Below are positions 44,568 to 58,250 of a DNA stretch of 64,000 nucleotides, one piece after another. The notes beneath the pieces are model-generated. The model was not told the DNA's origin, searched no databases, and was given only the letters and a program-made list of their open reading frames with translations. Both the position numbers and the translations under genes were made by a program. Location of the stretch: positions 2,152,311 through 2,216,310 of the forward strand of contig NZ_JAJSED010000001.1 in the NCBI RefSeq assembly GCF_023555385.1. Direction: 5' to 3'. Source of the stretch: Guyparkeria hydrothermalis. Lineage in GTDB: Bacteria > Pseudomonadota > Gammaproteobacteria > Halothiobacillales > Halothiobacillaceae. The number at the start of each line of letters is the position of its first letter. Position 1 is the first letter of the stretch.

Positions 44568-46184
44568 TCAGCGTGTCGACGAATCGCCGGTCAGGCCGGA
44601 TCGAAGCTGCCGCTTCTTCGCCTCGAGTGCCTCGCGCCGGCGTCGTTTTTCCAGAATGTCGCTGAGCATCGTGGCGGCGATTTCCTCGTTTTCAATACCC
44701 GCGAGCTCCTGCGCCTCGGCCGCCTGTCGATCATCTGGGTGCAACGCGTCGGCCAGCAGCCGGGCGATCACCGCGGGAGGGCGTCCCTCGTGCCAGACCG
44801 ACTCTGGGCGGACGCGCTCGATTAGGCGCGGGTGAGCCAGTAGCAGCCGCAGGATGATGTGTTCCTCGGAGCGCGACGGCGGCGGTCGCTTGGCCGCGGT
44901 CGGACCGCTCGATTCGGCGGCCTCGCGCATCGGCTTGCCGAACAGGCCGTGGTGCCGATCCACCTGGCGTTCGGTCAGGCGGCGCAGGCTGCCGGGCGGC
45001 ATCCGCTCGATCAGCTGGTGGGCCTGCTTGTTCTTGCGTGCCCGCGCGGCGGTGTCGTCGCCGGCAATACTCTCGTCGAGATGCAGGGTGAGGAAACGGT
45101 CGAACCCGAGCGCCTCCTGTTCGACGAACCGATCGAAGCCGGTCTTGCCGTGGGCGCGGATGTAGCTGTCGGGGTCCTCGCCCTCGGGCAGGAAGGCGAA
45201 TCGCAGGTCGCGGCCGTCCTGCATCAGCGGCAGGGCGACCGAGAGCGCCTTGACCGCCGCGCGCCGGCCGGCATCGTCGCCGTCGAAGCAGAACACCAGT
45301 CGGTCGGTCTGGCGGAACAGCAGGGTGAGCTGTTCGGCTGTGGTCGCCGTGCCCAGCGTGGCCACCGCGTGGGCGACACCGTTCTGCGCCAGCAGGATCA
45401 CGTCCATGTAGCCCTCGACCACGATCAGCTGGTCGGGTCGCTGGTCGACCTGGCGCGATTCGTACAGGCCGTAGACGCCATAGCCCTTGTGGAACAGTTC
45501 GGTCTCCGGCGAGTTGAGATACTTGGGCTCGCCGGCGCCGATGACCCGCCCGCCGAAACCGATCACGTGGCCGCGCGGGTCGCGGATGGGGAAGATCACC
45601 CGGCCGCGGAAGCGGTCGTAGCGATCGCCGTTGTCGCGCTGGATCAGCAGGCCCGTGGCGACCAGTTCCTCGGGAGTCGCTCGGCCGCCTAGTGCCGCTT
45701 CGACGTGGTTGCCGGCGGGGGCGAAGCCCAGCGCGAAGCGGGCGGCGGTCTCGCCGGTCAGTCCGCGCTGCTTGAGGAAGTCGATCGCCTCGGGCGAGCG
45801 CTTGAGGTTGCCGCGGAACCAGTCGGTCGCCACGGCGGTGACCTGGCGCAGCCGACCGATGCGGTCGAGCTTTTCCTGATCGCCCTTCTCGCGCGGGATC
45901 TCGAGACCCAGCCGGCCGGCGAGATGCTCGATCGCCGTGGGGAAGTCCAGATGATCGTATTCCATCAGGAATCCCACCACGTTGCCGTGCACCCCGCAGC
46001 CGAAGCAGTGGTAGAACTGCTTCTCGGGGGTGACGTAGAACGACGGGGTTTTCTCCTGGTGGAACGGGCAGCAGGCCGCGAATTCCTTGCCCTTCTTCTT
46101 CAGCGGCACGCGCGCGCCGATCACCTCGACGATATCCGAGCGCGAAACGACTTCCTCGACGAAGGCTTCCGGGATGCGGCTCAT
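44568..46184 (-). CDS. dnaG: DNA primase
   Basis: This 538-residue primase makes replication primers. The N-terminal CHC2 zinc ribbon is CPFH (39-42) and CFGC (60-63). The Toprim catalytic core contains VVEGYMDVILL and FDGDDAGRRA. A C-terminal DnaB-interacting helical region ends near residue 530. ATG 46184 has GAGGAG upstream; an in-frame extension of 13 residues is not supported. Gene order dnaG-rpoD matches the macromolecular synthesis operon, but rpsU is absent and gltB with a terminator lies upstream instead. Confidence 0.97.
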   Translation of the reverse strand: MSRIPEAFVEEVVSRSDIVEVIGARVPLKKKGKEFAACCPFHQEKTPSFYVTPEKQFYHCFGCGVHGNVVGFLMEYDHLDFPTAIEHLAGRLGLEIPREKGDQEKLDRIGRLRQVTAVATDWFRGNLKRSPEAIDFLKQRGLTGETAARFALGFAPAGNHVEAALGGRATPEELVATGLLIQRDNGDRYDRFRGRVIFPIRDPRGHVIGFGGRVIGAGEPKYLNSPETELFHKGYGVYGLYESRQVDQRPDQLIVVEGYMDVILLAQNGVAHAVATLGTATTAEQLTLLFRQTDRLVFCFDGDDAGRRAAVKALSVALPLMQDGRDLRFAFLPEGEDPDSYIRAHGKTGFDRFVEQEALGFDRFLTLHLDESIAGDDTAARARKNKQAHQLIERMPPGSLRRLTERQVDRHHGLFGKPMREAAESSGPTAAKRPPPSRSEEHIILRLLLAHPRLIERVRPESVWHEGRPPAVIARLLADALHPDDRQAAEAQELAGIENEEIAATMLSDILEKRRRREALEAKKRQLRSGLTGDSSTR

Positions 46185-46205
46185 GGGCTCCTCAGCGCTA
46201 GAACG

Positions 46206-46236
46206 AGAAAAACCGGCCCCCACGGGGGAGCCGGTT
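46206..46236 (-). terminator. Intrinsic terminator of gltB
   Basis: On the minus strand AACCGGC / GCCGGTT arms with an inner CCC/GGG pairing are followed by a T-rich end, TTTTTCTC. It lies about 45 bp after the gltB stop and separates gltB from dnaG transcription. Confidence 0.85.
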
Positions 46237-46279
46237 CGTCATAGTCACGGTACGAGCGCGGCTCGACCCGAGCAAGGCG

Positions 46280-50743
<4,464 letters not shown>

Positions 50744-50908
50744 GAGTTGCGCATCCTCTTGGATTCTTCGGGCTAGCCGGGCGAGCGACGCTCATCCCGC
50801 CCTCGGCTTGGCGGTCCGGCCATGGCGCCGGCGCGCCGCGAGGCGGGCGGGCTGGCCAGGGATTGCCGACCGTTATTCGATGTGCGCCCGCATCGGGGGA
50901 ATTGGGCA

Positions 50909-50933
50909 AAATGGGCCGGAATTTTACCGGCCC
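50909..50933 (-). terminator. Hairpin with short T tract between the damX-like gene and gltB
   Basis: GGGCCGG (50927-50933 complement) and CCGGCCC arms close a 7-nt AT loop and are followed by ATTTTG on the minus strand. This suggests partial or full termination before gltB. The rest of the 242-bp gap must contain the gltB promoter, which I cannot define. Confidence 0.55.
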
Positions 50934-50985
50934 GGCAGGGATCAGGCAAATCGGGCCACGGCGGGTCTGGCGCCCGGCGCGCCGA

Positions 50986-52422
50986 TCAGGGGCTCGCGTC
51001 GGTCAGGCGGTCCTGGATGGCGCCCACCGAGCGCGGGTAGGGCTTGAGCTTCTGCAACTCGTCGGAAAGGTCGTCGATCGCGTGGCGGGCCCGCTCGGTG
51101 GACGCGTAGTTGCCGAAGGTGACCGTGTAGAGAATCTTGCCGTCGATCTTTTGTGCGTAGATCCGCCAGTCGCTTCGCGGATGCGCATCGTTGGCGAACC
51201 GTTCGATGAGGCCCGTGGCGTCATCCAGCCGACCGAATGCCGCCATCTGGATGGCCGCGCGGGCACGCGGCTGGTCGCGGTACCAGGCGTTATCGACACT
51301 GGCCGGCGGCGTGGCCGCAGCCTCACCACGGGCCTCTTCGGTTACCGGCTCGGCAGCCACAGGGTCAGCCTTCTCGGCCGGCGCCTCGCCGTCGGTAGTC
51401 TCGTCGGTTGCTTGCTTGGTGCTGGCCGGCTCGTCCATCGATTCGTCCTGTGCCGCTTGCTCGTCCGGGAAGGGGACATGGGGCGGCAGGCCATGATCGA
51501 TGCCGCTGAGCTCCGGGGTGGCGGCCGGTTCGGTTTGCCCGTCGTCATCGGACGACTCGTTCGTGGCAGCTTCTGCCGGTGCCTCGCTCGACTCACTGGT
51601 CGCCGGTTCGGCGGCGTCGTTCGCCGGCTGTTCGGCCTGTTTGTTTTCGCTCGGGTCGACGGCCAGGTCGGTCGACTTGGTCGCCGGGGCCCCGGAGCGA
51701 TCCAGCAGGGCGAAGGCGCCCACGCTGATAACGGCAATGCTAACGATGACGGCAATCAGCAGGGTGGGGCTGGCCCAGGGCGATCGGCGTGCGGGGTGTG
51801 TCGTGGCATGATTCGGGGCGGCGTGCGTCTCGGGGGTCGACGGTGTCGATTCGGCCTGGGCCGCTGCAGCTGCCGGCGCGGTCGTTGCCGTGCCTGTCTC
51901 GTGGCGCCTGGCGGTGCCGAGCAGTTGCGCGCAATGCAGGTCGGCCACCAGACCGGCAAGCGGCTGGGCCGTCTCTATCTGCTCGCACAGACCGGTGGCG
52001 CCGATCAAAAGGAACAGGAGGCGCTCACGAGCCAGGTCATGGGCCTGGTTGATTAGCTCGAACAGGGCATCCGCGCCGTCCGATTCCAGCCAGTGATCGG
52101 CATTCTCCACCACGATCAGCAGGCGGTCCTGCCCGTCCAGGGCAGCGGTGGCCGCGGTGATCAGCTGCTCGATGGTCTCGATGCCTGCGGAGAGCTGGAG
52201 CAGGGTGCTCAGCTGCTCGATCAGGGCGCCAGCCCCGTTGCCCGCATCGGCGCGAAGTACCACCGGGCGGACTTGGCGCGGCAGTTTCTGGCCGATCAGC
52301 TTGACGAAAGCCCGGCGCTCGGCGGCGGAATCGCCTTCAACGACCATGAAGCGGTCGGAATACTTGGCGTACTGAACGATTCGTTCGGCCTGTTCGAGGG
52401 CGTGATCCGTCGCATCGGTCAT
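50986..52422 (-). CDS. DamX-like SPOR-domain protein with degenerate AAA domain
   Basis: This 478-residue protein has an N-terminal AAA-like region (about residues 1-190), one transmembrane helix near 217-240, and a long Ala/Glu/Pro-rich acidic linker. A C-terminal SPOR domain (about 380-470; AFGRLDDATGLIERF, YTVTFGNYASTERARHAI) follows. SPOR domains bind denuded septal peptidoglycan. The nucleotide loop reads VEGDSAAERRAF in place of GxxGxGKS, and the Walker B site reads LLIVVENADHWL, so ATPase activity is doubtful. ATG 52422 follows AAGGAC. The aroK-aroB-damX order is conserved in gammaproteobacteria. Confidence 0.88.
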   Translation of the reverse strand: MTDATDHALEQAERIVQYAKYSDRFMVVEGDSAAERRAFVKLIGQKLPRQVRPVVLRADAGNGAGALIEQLSTLLQLSAGIETIEQLITAATAALDGQDRLLIVVENADHWLESDGADALFELINQAHDLARERLLFLLIGATGLCEQIETAQPLAGLVADLHCAQLLGTARRHETGTATTAPAAAAAQAESTPSTPETHAAPNHATTHPARRSPWASPTLLIAVIVSIAVISVGAFALLDRSGAPATKSTDLAVDPSENKQAEQPANDAAEPATSESSEAPAEAATNESSDDDGQTEPAATPELSGIDHGLPPHVPFPDEQAAQDESMDEPASTKQATDETTDGEAPAEKADPVAAEPVTEEARGEAAATPPASVDNAWYRDQPRARAAIQMAAFGRLDDATGLIERFANDAHPRSDWRIYAQKIDGKILYTVTFGNYASTERARHAIDDLSDELQKLKPYPRSVGAIQDRLTDASP

Positions 52423-52459
52423 GTCAGAGTCCTTCTGGCTAGTGATTATGGGTCTTGTT

Positions 52460-53581
52460 TCAGTGACTGGAGCGGGTCGCGTCAATCGTGTCGAGAATCA
52501 TTTCCTCGGGCACGTTGTCCACCAGACGGGCCTGGCCCAGGCGGCCAAGAAGCACGAGTCGAAGCCGTCCGTTCTCGACTTTCTTGTCGCTATCCATCAG
52601 TTCACGCATGCGCTCGGTCGTCAGCTCTGAGGGCGCGCGCGTGGGCAGGCCGGCGGCGTCGATGAGCGTCTCGATCCGGCGTGTGGCGGCCGCATCGATC
52701 AGTCCCAGCCGGTGGGAGAGTTCGGCGGCCATGCACATGCCAGCACCGACGGCCTCGCCGTGCAGCCAGACCCCGTAGCCCATCCCGGCCTCGATCGCGT
52801 GACCGAAGGTGTGGCCGAGGTTCAGCAGCGCTCGGATGCCGCCCTCGCGCTCGTCCTGGCGGACGATTTCCGCCTTGATCAGGCAGGATTGGCGGATGGC
52901 CTCGGTCAGCGCGTCTTTGTCGCGGCGACGCAGGTCGGTGATGTGGGACTCGATCCACTCGAGAAAATCCTCGTCCCAGAGCAGCCCGTACTTGATGATC
53001 TCGGCGAGCCCTGCCGACAGTTCGCGATCGGGCAGGGTGTCGAGGCTGCCGGTGTCGGCGAGCACGCAGCGCGGCTGATAGAACGCGCCGATCATGTTCT
53101 TGCCGCGCGGGTGGTTCACCCCGGTCTTGCCGCCGACCGAACTGTCGACCTGGGCCAAGAGCGTGGTCGGCACCTGGATGAAAGGCACGCCGCGCTGGAA
53201 GCTCGCCGCGGCAAAGCCCGTGATGTCGCCGATCACTCCACCGCCGAGCGCGACCAGCGTGGTCTTGCGGTCGACCTGCTTTTCCATCAGAAAATCGTAG
53301 ATCCGCTCCAGGGTCTCGAGATTCTTGTACCGCTCGCCGTCTGGCAGGGCGAGCAGTTCGACGGTCTTGCCGGCGGCTTCCAGAGCCTGGGTCAGTCGCT
53401 CGGCATACAGCGGCGCCACGGTGGTGTTGCTGATGATTACCGCTCGCGGGGAGGGGATGAAGGGCGCGATCAGGTCGGTGTCGATCAGGCCGTTGTCGAT
53501 GAAGATCGGGTAGCTGCGGTCACCGAGGTCCACGTTGACCGTGGTCGGCTGTGGCGCGTTGATGGCGGCTGGATCATTCAT
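52460..53581 (-). CDS. aroB: 3-dehydroquinate synthase
   Basis: This 373-residue NAD- and metal-dependent enzyme performs the second step of the shikimate pathway. Conserved segments include [56 protein letters not shown]-type region, and metal ligands in [18 protein letters not shown] and [13 protein letters not shown] 53581 is chosen, and it is followed by an 11-residue extension relative to E. coli. An open frame continues upstream without homology. It lies between aroK and the damX-like gene. Confidence 0.97.
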   Translation of the reverse strand: MNDPAAINAPQPTTVNVDLGDRSYPIFIDNGLIDTDLIAPFIPSPRAVIISNTTVAPLYAERLTQALEAAGKTVELLALPDGERYKNLETLERIYDFLMEKQVDRKTTLVALGGGVIGDITGFAAASFQRGVPFIQVPTTLLAQVDSSVGGKTGVNHPRGKNMIGAFYQPRCVLADTGSLDTLPDRELSAGLAEIIKYGLLWDEDFLEWIESHITDLRRRDKDALTEAIRQSCLIKAEIVRQDEREGGIRALLNLGHTFGHAIEAGMGYGVWLHGEAVGAGMCMAAELSHRLGLIDAAATRRIETLIDAAGLPTRAPSELTTERMRELMDSDKKVENGRLRLVLLGRLGQARLVDNVPEEMILDTIDATRSSH

Positions 53582-53658
53582 GGATCGGTTCGGCCTGTCG
53601 AGTGAAAGTCGGTCGCGCGGCCCCGGTTCCGGGCGCCCCGTCATTCGAGGAGTTTACA

Positions 53659-54198
53659 TCAACGAGCGGTGGGCGCGTCCGACCCGGTGCCGGTCTCGCG
53701 GCTCGCCGCGAGAATCCGGTCGGCCATGGTCCGCGGGGTCTGGCCACCGGTCTCGAGGATCAGGTGAGCCGTCTCCCGATAGAGCGGGTCGCGCTCCGCC
53801 ATGAGCCGTTCCAGTGTCGCCCGGCGGTCGCCCGTTTGCAGCAGCGGTCGTTGGGTGTCGTGCTGAGTCCGTTCGAACTGCCGTTCCACGCTCGTAAAGA
53901 GATAGACCACCAGGCCGTTTTCGTGCAGCAGTTCTCGGTTGTCCGGACGCAGCACCGCTCCGCCCCCCGTCGCCAACACGATGCCGCTGCCCGCGGTCAG
54001 ATCGGCAAGCATGTCGTGCTCGCGCTGACGGAAGCCCGACTCGCCTTCGATATCGAATATCAGCGGGATGCTTGCGCCAGTGCGCTTCTCGATCTCCCGG
54101 TCGGAGTCATGGAATTGCCAGCCGAGCTTATTGGCGAGCAGGCGGCCGATAGTGGTCTTTCCGGCCCCCATCGGGCCGATCAGGATGATGTTGCGCAT
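53659..54198 (-). CDS. aroK: Shikimate kinase
   Basis: This 179-residue P-loop kinase converts shikimate to shikimate 3-phosphate. Walker A is GPMGAGKTT (residues 8-16). Substrate residues are in [19 protein letters not shown] and ATGGGAVLR, and the lid is in [11 protein letters not shown]. It follows pilQ after a strong terminator, with a TATAAT element ending only 8 bp before the ATG, so the transcript may have almost no leader. aroB follows 77 bp downstream. Confidence 0.97.
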   Translation of the reverse strand: MRNIILIGPMGAGKTTIGRLLANKLGWQFHDSDREIEKRTGASIPLIFDIEGESGFRQREHDMLADLTAGSGIVLATGGGAVLRPDNRELLHENGLVVYLFTSVERQFERTQHDTQRPLLQTGDRRATLERLMAERDPLYRETAHLILETGGQTPRTMADRILAASRETGTGSDAPTAR

Positions 54199-54206
54199 GG
54201 CAGCCG

Positions 54207-54212
54207 ATTATA
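54207..54212 (-). promoter_or_regulatory. Candidate -10 element of aroK (near-leaderless)
   Basis: A perfect TATAAT on the minus strand, within TCGGTATAAT, ends 8 bp before the aroK ATG. No good -35 is visible because the pilQ terminator occupies that position. The predicted start is within about 2 nt of the ATG, and no ribosome site is seen. Confidence 0.5.
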
Positions 54213-54221
54213 CCGACTCGA

Positions 54222-54249
54222 AAAACGAAAAAACCCCGCCGAAGCGGGG
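54222..54249 (-). terminator. Intrinsic terminator of the pilMNOPQ operon
   Basis: On the minus strand CCCCGC / GCGGGG arms close a TTCG tetraloop and are followed by TTTTTTCGTTTTT. It lies 25 bp after the pilQ stop. Confidence 0.93.
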
Positions 54250-54273
54250 CTGGTATCTCGCGAATCACAGTGA

Positions 54274-56493
54274 TCAGTTGTTGATCAGGGCGCCGCGATT
54301 GAAGTTGGCGAGGTTGTCCCGATCGACGATCTTCGGCGTGACGAAGATCAGCAGTTCGAAGCGGGAGTCGTCCCGGATGCGGCTCTTGAATAGGTTGCCC
54401 ACGCCCGGCAGGTCGCCGAAGAACGGCACCTTGTCCAGTTGGGTCACGTTCTCGAACTCGTAGATCCCGCCAAGAACCACGGTCTGGCCGTTCTTGACCT
54501 GAACCTTGGTCTGCACCTCGCGGGTGTTGATCGGCGGTTCGCCATTGATCGCGCGGGTGTAGTCCGGCTCTTCCTTCATGACCAGAATGTCCATGATCAC
54601 GTTGTCGTTGGGCGTGATCTGCGGAGTGACCTCGGTCTTGAGCAGCGCCTCCTTGAACTCGATGTTCGCGATCGCGCCGCCGCCGGAAGCGGTCTGCGAC
54701 TGGTACGGGATTTCCACGCCCTGGGAAATCACCGCCTTGTGCCCATTGGTGGTGATCACCTTCGGGTTCGAGACGATCTTGCCGGTGCCCTCGCTCTGCA
54801 TGGCCTGGAGTTCCAGATTCAGCAGAACGTTCGAACCAAGGATCGCCAGACCCAGCGAGCCGGTCGGGTCACTCGCGATGGGCGTGTTGACCATGAAGTC
54901 ATTGGTGTTTGAGGCGAAGTACGTACCGTTGAGTGAACCCGGATTTCTCTGGTCGATCGGGTAGGCCGGTGCGTCACCCATATCTTTGGCATTGCCACCA
55001 AAGCCAACTCGCTGACCACCGCGATCGAAGCCACCCTGGAGTCCCCAGCGGACCCCCAGTTCGCGCGAGAAGTTGTCCGTGGCAATCACGATGCGCGTCT
55101 CGACCAGTACCTGCTTGACCGGCTTGTCGATCTGGGTGATCAGGCCGCGGACACGGTCGAGCGCCTCGGCGGTATCCGTAACGATTAGGGTGTTGGTGCG
55201 GGCATCGACCGTGATCGAGCCGCGCCGGCTCAGGAAGTTGCCGTCACTCTTGGCATCGCCACCTTCGCCGCTGACACCGGAGCTTTGCCGAACCAGGCTG
55301 GCGATGTCGGCTGCCTTGGCGTAGTTGACCTGAACGATGTCTGTGATCAGCGGAGCGAGCTGCTGAGCCTGCTCGCGGGCGGCCAGTTCGGCCTTGTCGC
55401 GGGCGGCGATTTCGGCGGTCGGCGCCACGTAGATGACGTTGCCGTTCTGTCGCGCGGACAGGCCCTTGGTGGTCATGATCAGGTCCAGAGCCTGATCCCA
55501 GGGGACGTTCTCCAGGCGAAGGCTGATCGAGCCCTGCACGGAGTCGCTGACGACGATGTTGTTACCGGTAAAGTCCGCAATCAACTGCAGCAGGGGTCGG
55601 ACCTGAATGTCCTGGAACTTCAGCGTCAGACGCTCGCCGGTGTATTCCTTCTTGCCGAGCGAGGTGCGCTTGTCCTCTTCAGGGATCGGCTGGACCTCGA
55701 CTACCAAGCGGTTATCGGTCTGGTAGGCAAGGTGCTCGCCTGCATCATTGGTCTTGAGCGTCACGCGACTACCGTTGCCTTCACGGCGAACGGTGATGTT
55801 CTCGACCGGCGTGGCGAAGTCGTTGACGTTGTACTGACCCTGCTCGAGGCGGGTGCCCGGCAGCTGGACAACGATCCGGCTGCCCTCGCGTCGGATGTTC
55901 ATCGGTGCCTGGCTGCTGCCGATGTCGAGCAGCAGGCGTCCGGCGCCGTCCGCGCTGCGGCGGAAGTCGATCGGCTGGCCGGCATCCATGGCAGTTGCTG
56001 CTGAGCTGCCTGCGGACGTGACGGCAAGCCCGCTTTCGGTGGTGCTTGCCTGACGGACCGGGTCGAAGGTGACCGTGACCATGTCGCCGTTCTGGCTGAT
56101 TGCGTAGGGCACGGACTGGTCCAGATTGAATACGGCCCGGGTCTTGCCGTTCGCTTCGGCAAGCATGACGGAATCGACGGCGCCGAGACCGATCGATGTC
56201 TGCCGGCTGCCCGTCTTGTTCGTGACTTCGGGCAGGTCGATGGCAACCCGCGCCGGGTTGTCGATCTTGAAGCTGCCGGGATCGCCCGACAATGGTTCTG
56301 ACAGGTCGAAGTTCACCAGCACCTTGCCGTCGCTGGTGCGGTCATAGGTGATCCCGGTAAGGTCGCCGGCCAGCACCAGGCTGGGAGCGAGAACCGCGGC
56401 CATGCTGATGGCGGAGAGACCAAGCCCTCGACGCAGTCCCGTGCTAAGGCGTGAAGGTTTCTTGAGGTTGTCCATATCGCTGCTTCCCATCAT
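54274..56493 (-). CDS. pilQ: Type IV pilus secretin
   Basis: This 739-residue outer-membrane ring protein lets the pilus exit. It has a signal sequence (GLSAISMAAVLAPSLVLAG), two AMIN domains (about residues 45-125 and 150-230) that bind peptidoglycan, and an STN domain (LKFQDIQVRPLLQLIADFTG). An N1/KH domain with TLIVTDTAEALDRVRGLI and the secretin core (VILGGIYEFENVTQLDKVPFFGDLPGVGNLF) follow. The ATG at 56493 directly follows the pilP stop; ATG 56475 is an alternative. It is last in pilMNOPQ, followed by a terminator. Confidence 0.97.
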   Translation of the reverse strand: MMGSSDMDNLKKPSRLSTGLRRGLGLSAISMAAVLAPSLVLAGDLTGITYDRTSDGKVLVNFDLSEPLSGDPGSFKIDNPARVAIDLPEVTNKTGSRQTSIGLGAVDSVMLAEANGKTRAVFNLDQSVPYAISQNGDMVTVTFDPVRQASTTESGLAVTSAGSSAATAMDAGQPIDFRRSADGAGRLLLDIGSSQAPMNIRREGSRIVVQLPGTRLEQGQYNVNDFATPVENITVRREGNGSRVTLKTNDAGEHLAYQTDNRLVVEVQPIPEEDKRTSLGKKEYTGERLTLKFQDIQVRPLLQLIADFTGNNIVVSDSVQGSISLRLENVPWDQALDLIMTTKGLSARQNGNVIYVAPTAEIAARDKAELAAREQAQQLAPLITDIVQVNYAKAADIASLVRQSSGVSGEGGDAKSDGNFLSRRGSITVDARTNTLIVTDTAEALDRVRGLITQIDKPVKQVLVETRIVIATDNFSRELGVRWGLQGGFDRGGQRVGFGGNAKDMGDAPAYPIDQRNPGSLNGTYFASNTNDFMVNTPIASDPTGSLGLAILGSNVLLNLELQAMQSEGTGKIVSNPKVITTNGHKAVISQGVEIPYQSQTASGGGAIANIEFKEALLKTEVTPQITPNDNVIMDILVMKEEPDYTRAINGEPPINTREVQTKVQVKNGQTVVLGGIYEFENVTQLDKVPFFGDLPGVGNLFKSRIRDDSRFELLIFVTPKIVDRDNLANFNRGALINN

Positions 56494-57042
56494 TTAGCTC
56501 CGGCCGCTCTGAGTCTTGACGACCGTTGTCTGTTTTTTCCAGCCACCCCGTCCATCGGGCACGATTTCTTCCAGCGTCACGCTGGCCTCGCCAATTTCCA
56601 CGACTTCGCCGTAGTTGCGACCCATGTGATCGCCGAGCATGACCTCGTGGATCACGCCGTTGCCGTCACGGATGAGGGCGTAGGTCGCGTTCTGACGGTT
56701 GATGATCCCGCGCATGGCCAAGGCATCGAGCGGGAAATGTTCCAGCGGCTCTTTCGGCCGATCGATGTCCGGCTTGAGGCCGTCACCGTCATCCACCTGA
56801 TCATCTTCCGGCGGCATGAACGGCGTGCGGACGTCCTCGGGCACGCTGTAGGCGTATTTCGGTTGCGGCTTCATTTCCGGGATCGGCTCGATCTTTCCGC
56901 CCGGCCGGGCTTCCAGCTCGGCAACCTTCTGTTCCAGGTCGTGCATGTCCTGCGCGCAGCCGGCGAGTGTCCCGGCAAGGATCACGCCGACGCCCATCAG
57001 GCCGAGCCGGATCGCCGCGTTGCGCTTGGGTGCTGTCTTCAT
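56494..57042 (-). CDS. pilP: Type IV pilus assembly lipoprotein
   Basis: This 182-residue inner-membrane lipoprotein has the lipobox GTLAGC (Cys about residue 29). A flexible Pro-rich linker follows, then the beta-sandwich HR domain (FPLDALAMRGIINRQNATYALIRDGNGVIHEV) that docks on PilQ. It connects PilNO to the secretin. It overlaps pilO by 4 bp. Confidence 0.95.
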   Translation of the reverse strand: MKTAPKRNAAIRLGLMGVGVILAGTLAGCAQDMHDLEQKVAELEARPGGKIEPIPEMKPQPKYAYSVPEDVRTPFMPPEDDQVDDGDGLKPDIDRPKEPLEHFPLDALAMRGIINRQNATYALIRDGNGVIHEVMLGDHMGRNYGEVVEIGEASVTLEEIVPDGRGGWKKQTTVVKTQSGRS

Positions 57043-57659
57043 TGGCCGCCTCCTTGCTCGCCGCTTTCCAGGTACCGGTAGGTCTTGGCCTGAATGCCCA
57101 TGGTGAGTTCGCGGGGGATGTCGTCGTCCTCGACCTTGGGATCCCGCGGCTTCATGGCCGGATCGTGCAACGTGACGATCCGCGGCAGGTTGGCCGTATC
57201 ACTGATGAACTGCGTCAGTTCACGGTAGGTCCCGCGAAGTGACAGGTGGTAGGTCATCTCGGCGTAGAAGTCGTGCTTGACCTCCTTGCCGGGGCGAATC
57301 TGCTCGTTCTTGAGTCCGTTGGACAGCGACGTCTGGGCGACGTTGTCGATCAGGTTCTCCGCTTCCCGCTTGTTCGGCAGCTGGCGAAGCAGTTCGCCGA
57401 AGCGGGTTTCCATTTCCTTGATCTGGGCCTTGTATGCCTCGAGGTTGGCTGCCAGGCGTTGCTTCTTGTCCACCGTCTGAAGCAGGGACTGCTCCTCGCG
57501 TTCGGCGCGTTCGAGCTGCTCCTTCTGCGGCAGGGTGTCGAAGTAGATCACCGCCCCGACGATCAACACGAAGACGAAGGCGAAGATCACAAGGCGCGTG
57601 CCCAGCGAGGTCAGTCCTACCGTCTGGAAGTCGAGGTTTCTCAGTTCATTGAGGTCCAT
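57039..57659 (-). CDS. pilO: Type IV pilus alignment protein PilO
   Basis: This 206-residue bitopic protein has one helix near residues 22-42 and a coiled-coil (QLERAEREEQSLLQTVDKKQRLAANLEAYKAQI region). A ferredoxin-like periplasmic domain follows (TYHLSLRGTYRELTQFISDTANLPRIVTL). It pairs with PilN in the alignment complex. It is 3 bp from pilN and overlaps pilP. Confidence 0.96.
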   Translation of the reverse strand: MDLNELRNLDFQTVGLTSLGTRLVIFAFVFVLIVGAVIYFDTLPQKEQLERAEREEQSLLQTVDKKQRLAANLEAYKAQIKEMETRFGELLRQLPNKREAENLIDNVAQTSLSNGLKNEQIRPGKEVKHDFYAEMTYHLSLRGTYRELTQFISDTANLPRIVTLHDPAMKPRDPKVEDDDIPRELTMGIQAKTYRYLESGEQGGGQ

Positions 57660-57662
57660 CGC

Positions 57663-58250
57663 TTAGTTCTCCTTGTCCGCTTCGCCTTCCTTGGGCGGCG
57701 TGATCTTGGCCTCGATCGAGAACACGTACTGACCGGCGCTCGCCTCGCCACTAGCACCCTGCGCGAGAATGCCGGACCCCACCAGGCTGGCGCTGCCAAT
57801 GTAATCGGCGCTGTTCAGTCGCCGCAGGTAGGCAGCGACCCGTGCCTGGGCGTCAGCCTTGCCCTGGATGCTGATCTTCTCGTCGTTGGTGACCGTCGCC
57901 GACGTCAGCTGCACGCCATCGGGCAGGGTGGTGACGAAGTTTTCCATCAGATGGACGATGATCGGCCGGCTCGATTGCAATTTCTCGATCACCTGCATGC
58001 GAGCGGTCAGCTGCGCCTTGCGCTTCTTGAGCTCGTTGATCGCCTGGATCTGCTGGTCGAGCTTCTTGATGACTCCTTCGAGATAGGCGTTGCGCTCCTG
58101 TTGATACTCGATCTGTGCCTGCATGTAGCTGTGGATGCCGAAGGCGGTAGCCACGGCGATCAGGGCGGCCAGAACAAGGTGGACGACGAAATCGCGTTGC
58201 CGCTTCTGGCGCCGCTCCTCGCGCCAGGGGAGAAGGTTGATTCGTCTCAT
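57663..58250 (-). CDS. pilN: Type IV pilus alignment protein PilN
   Basis: This 195-residue bitopic protein begins with the conserved cytoplasmic INLLPWREER motif that binds PilM. A helix (VLAALIAVATAFGIHSY), a coiled-coil and a ferredoxin-like periplasmic domain follow. Its start overlaps the pilM stop by one base. Confidence 0.97.
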   Translation of the reverse strand: MRRINLLPWREERRQKRQRDFVVHLVLAALIAVATAFGIHSYMQAQIEYQQERNAYLEGVIKKLDQQIQAINELKKRKAQLTARMQVIEKLQSSRPIIVHLMENFVTTLPDGVQLTSATVTNDEKISIQGKADAQARVAAYLRRLNSADYIGSASLVGSGILAQGASGEASAGQYVFSIEAKITPPKEGEADKEN

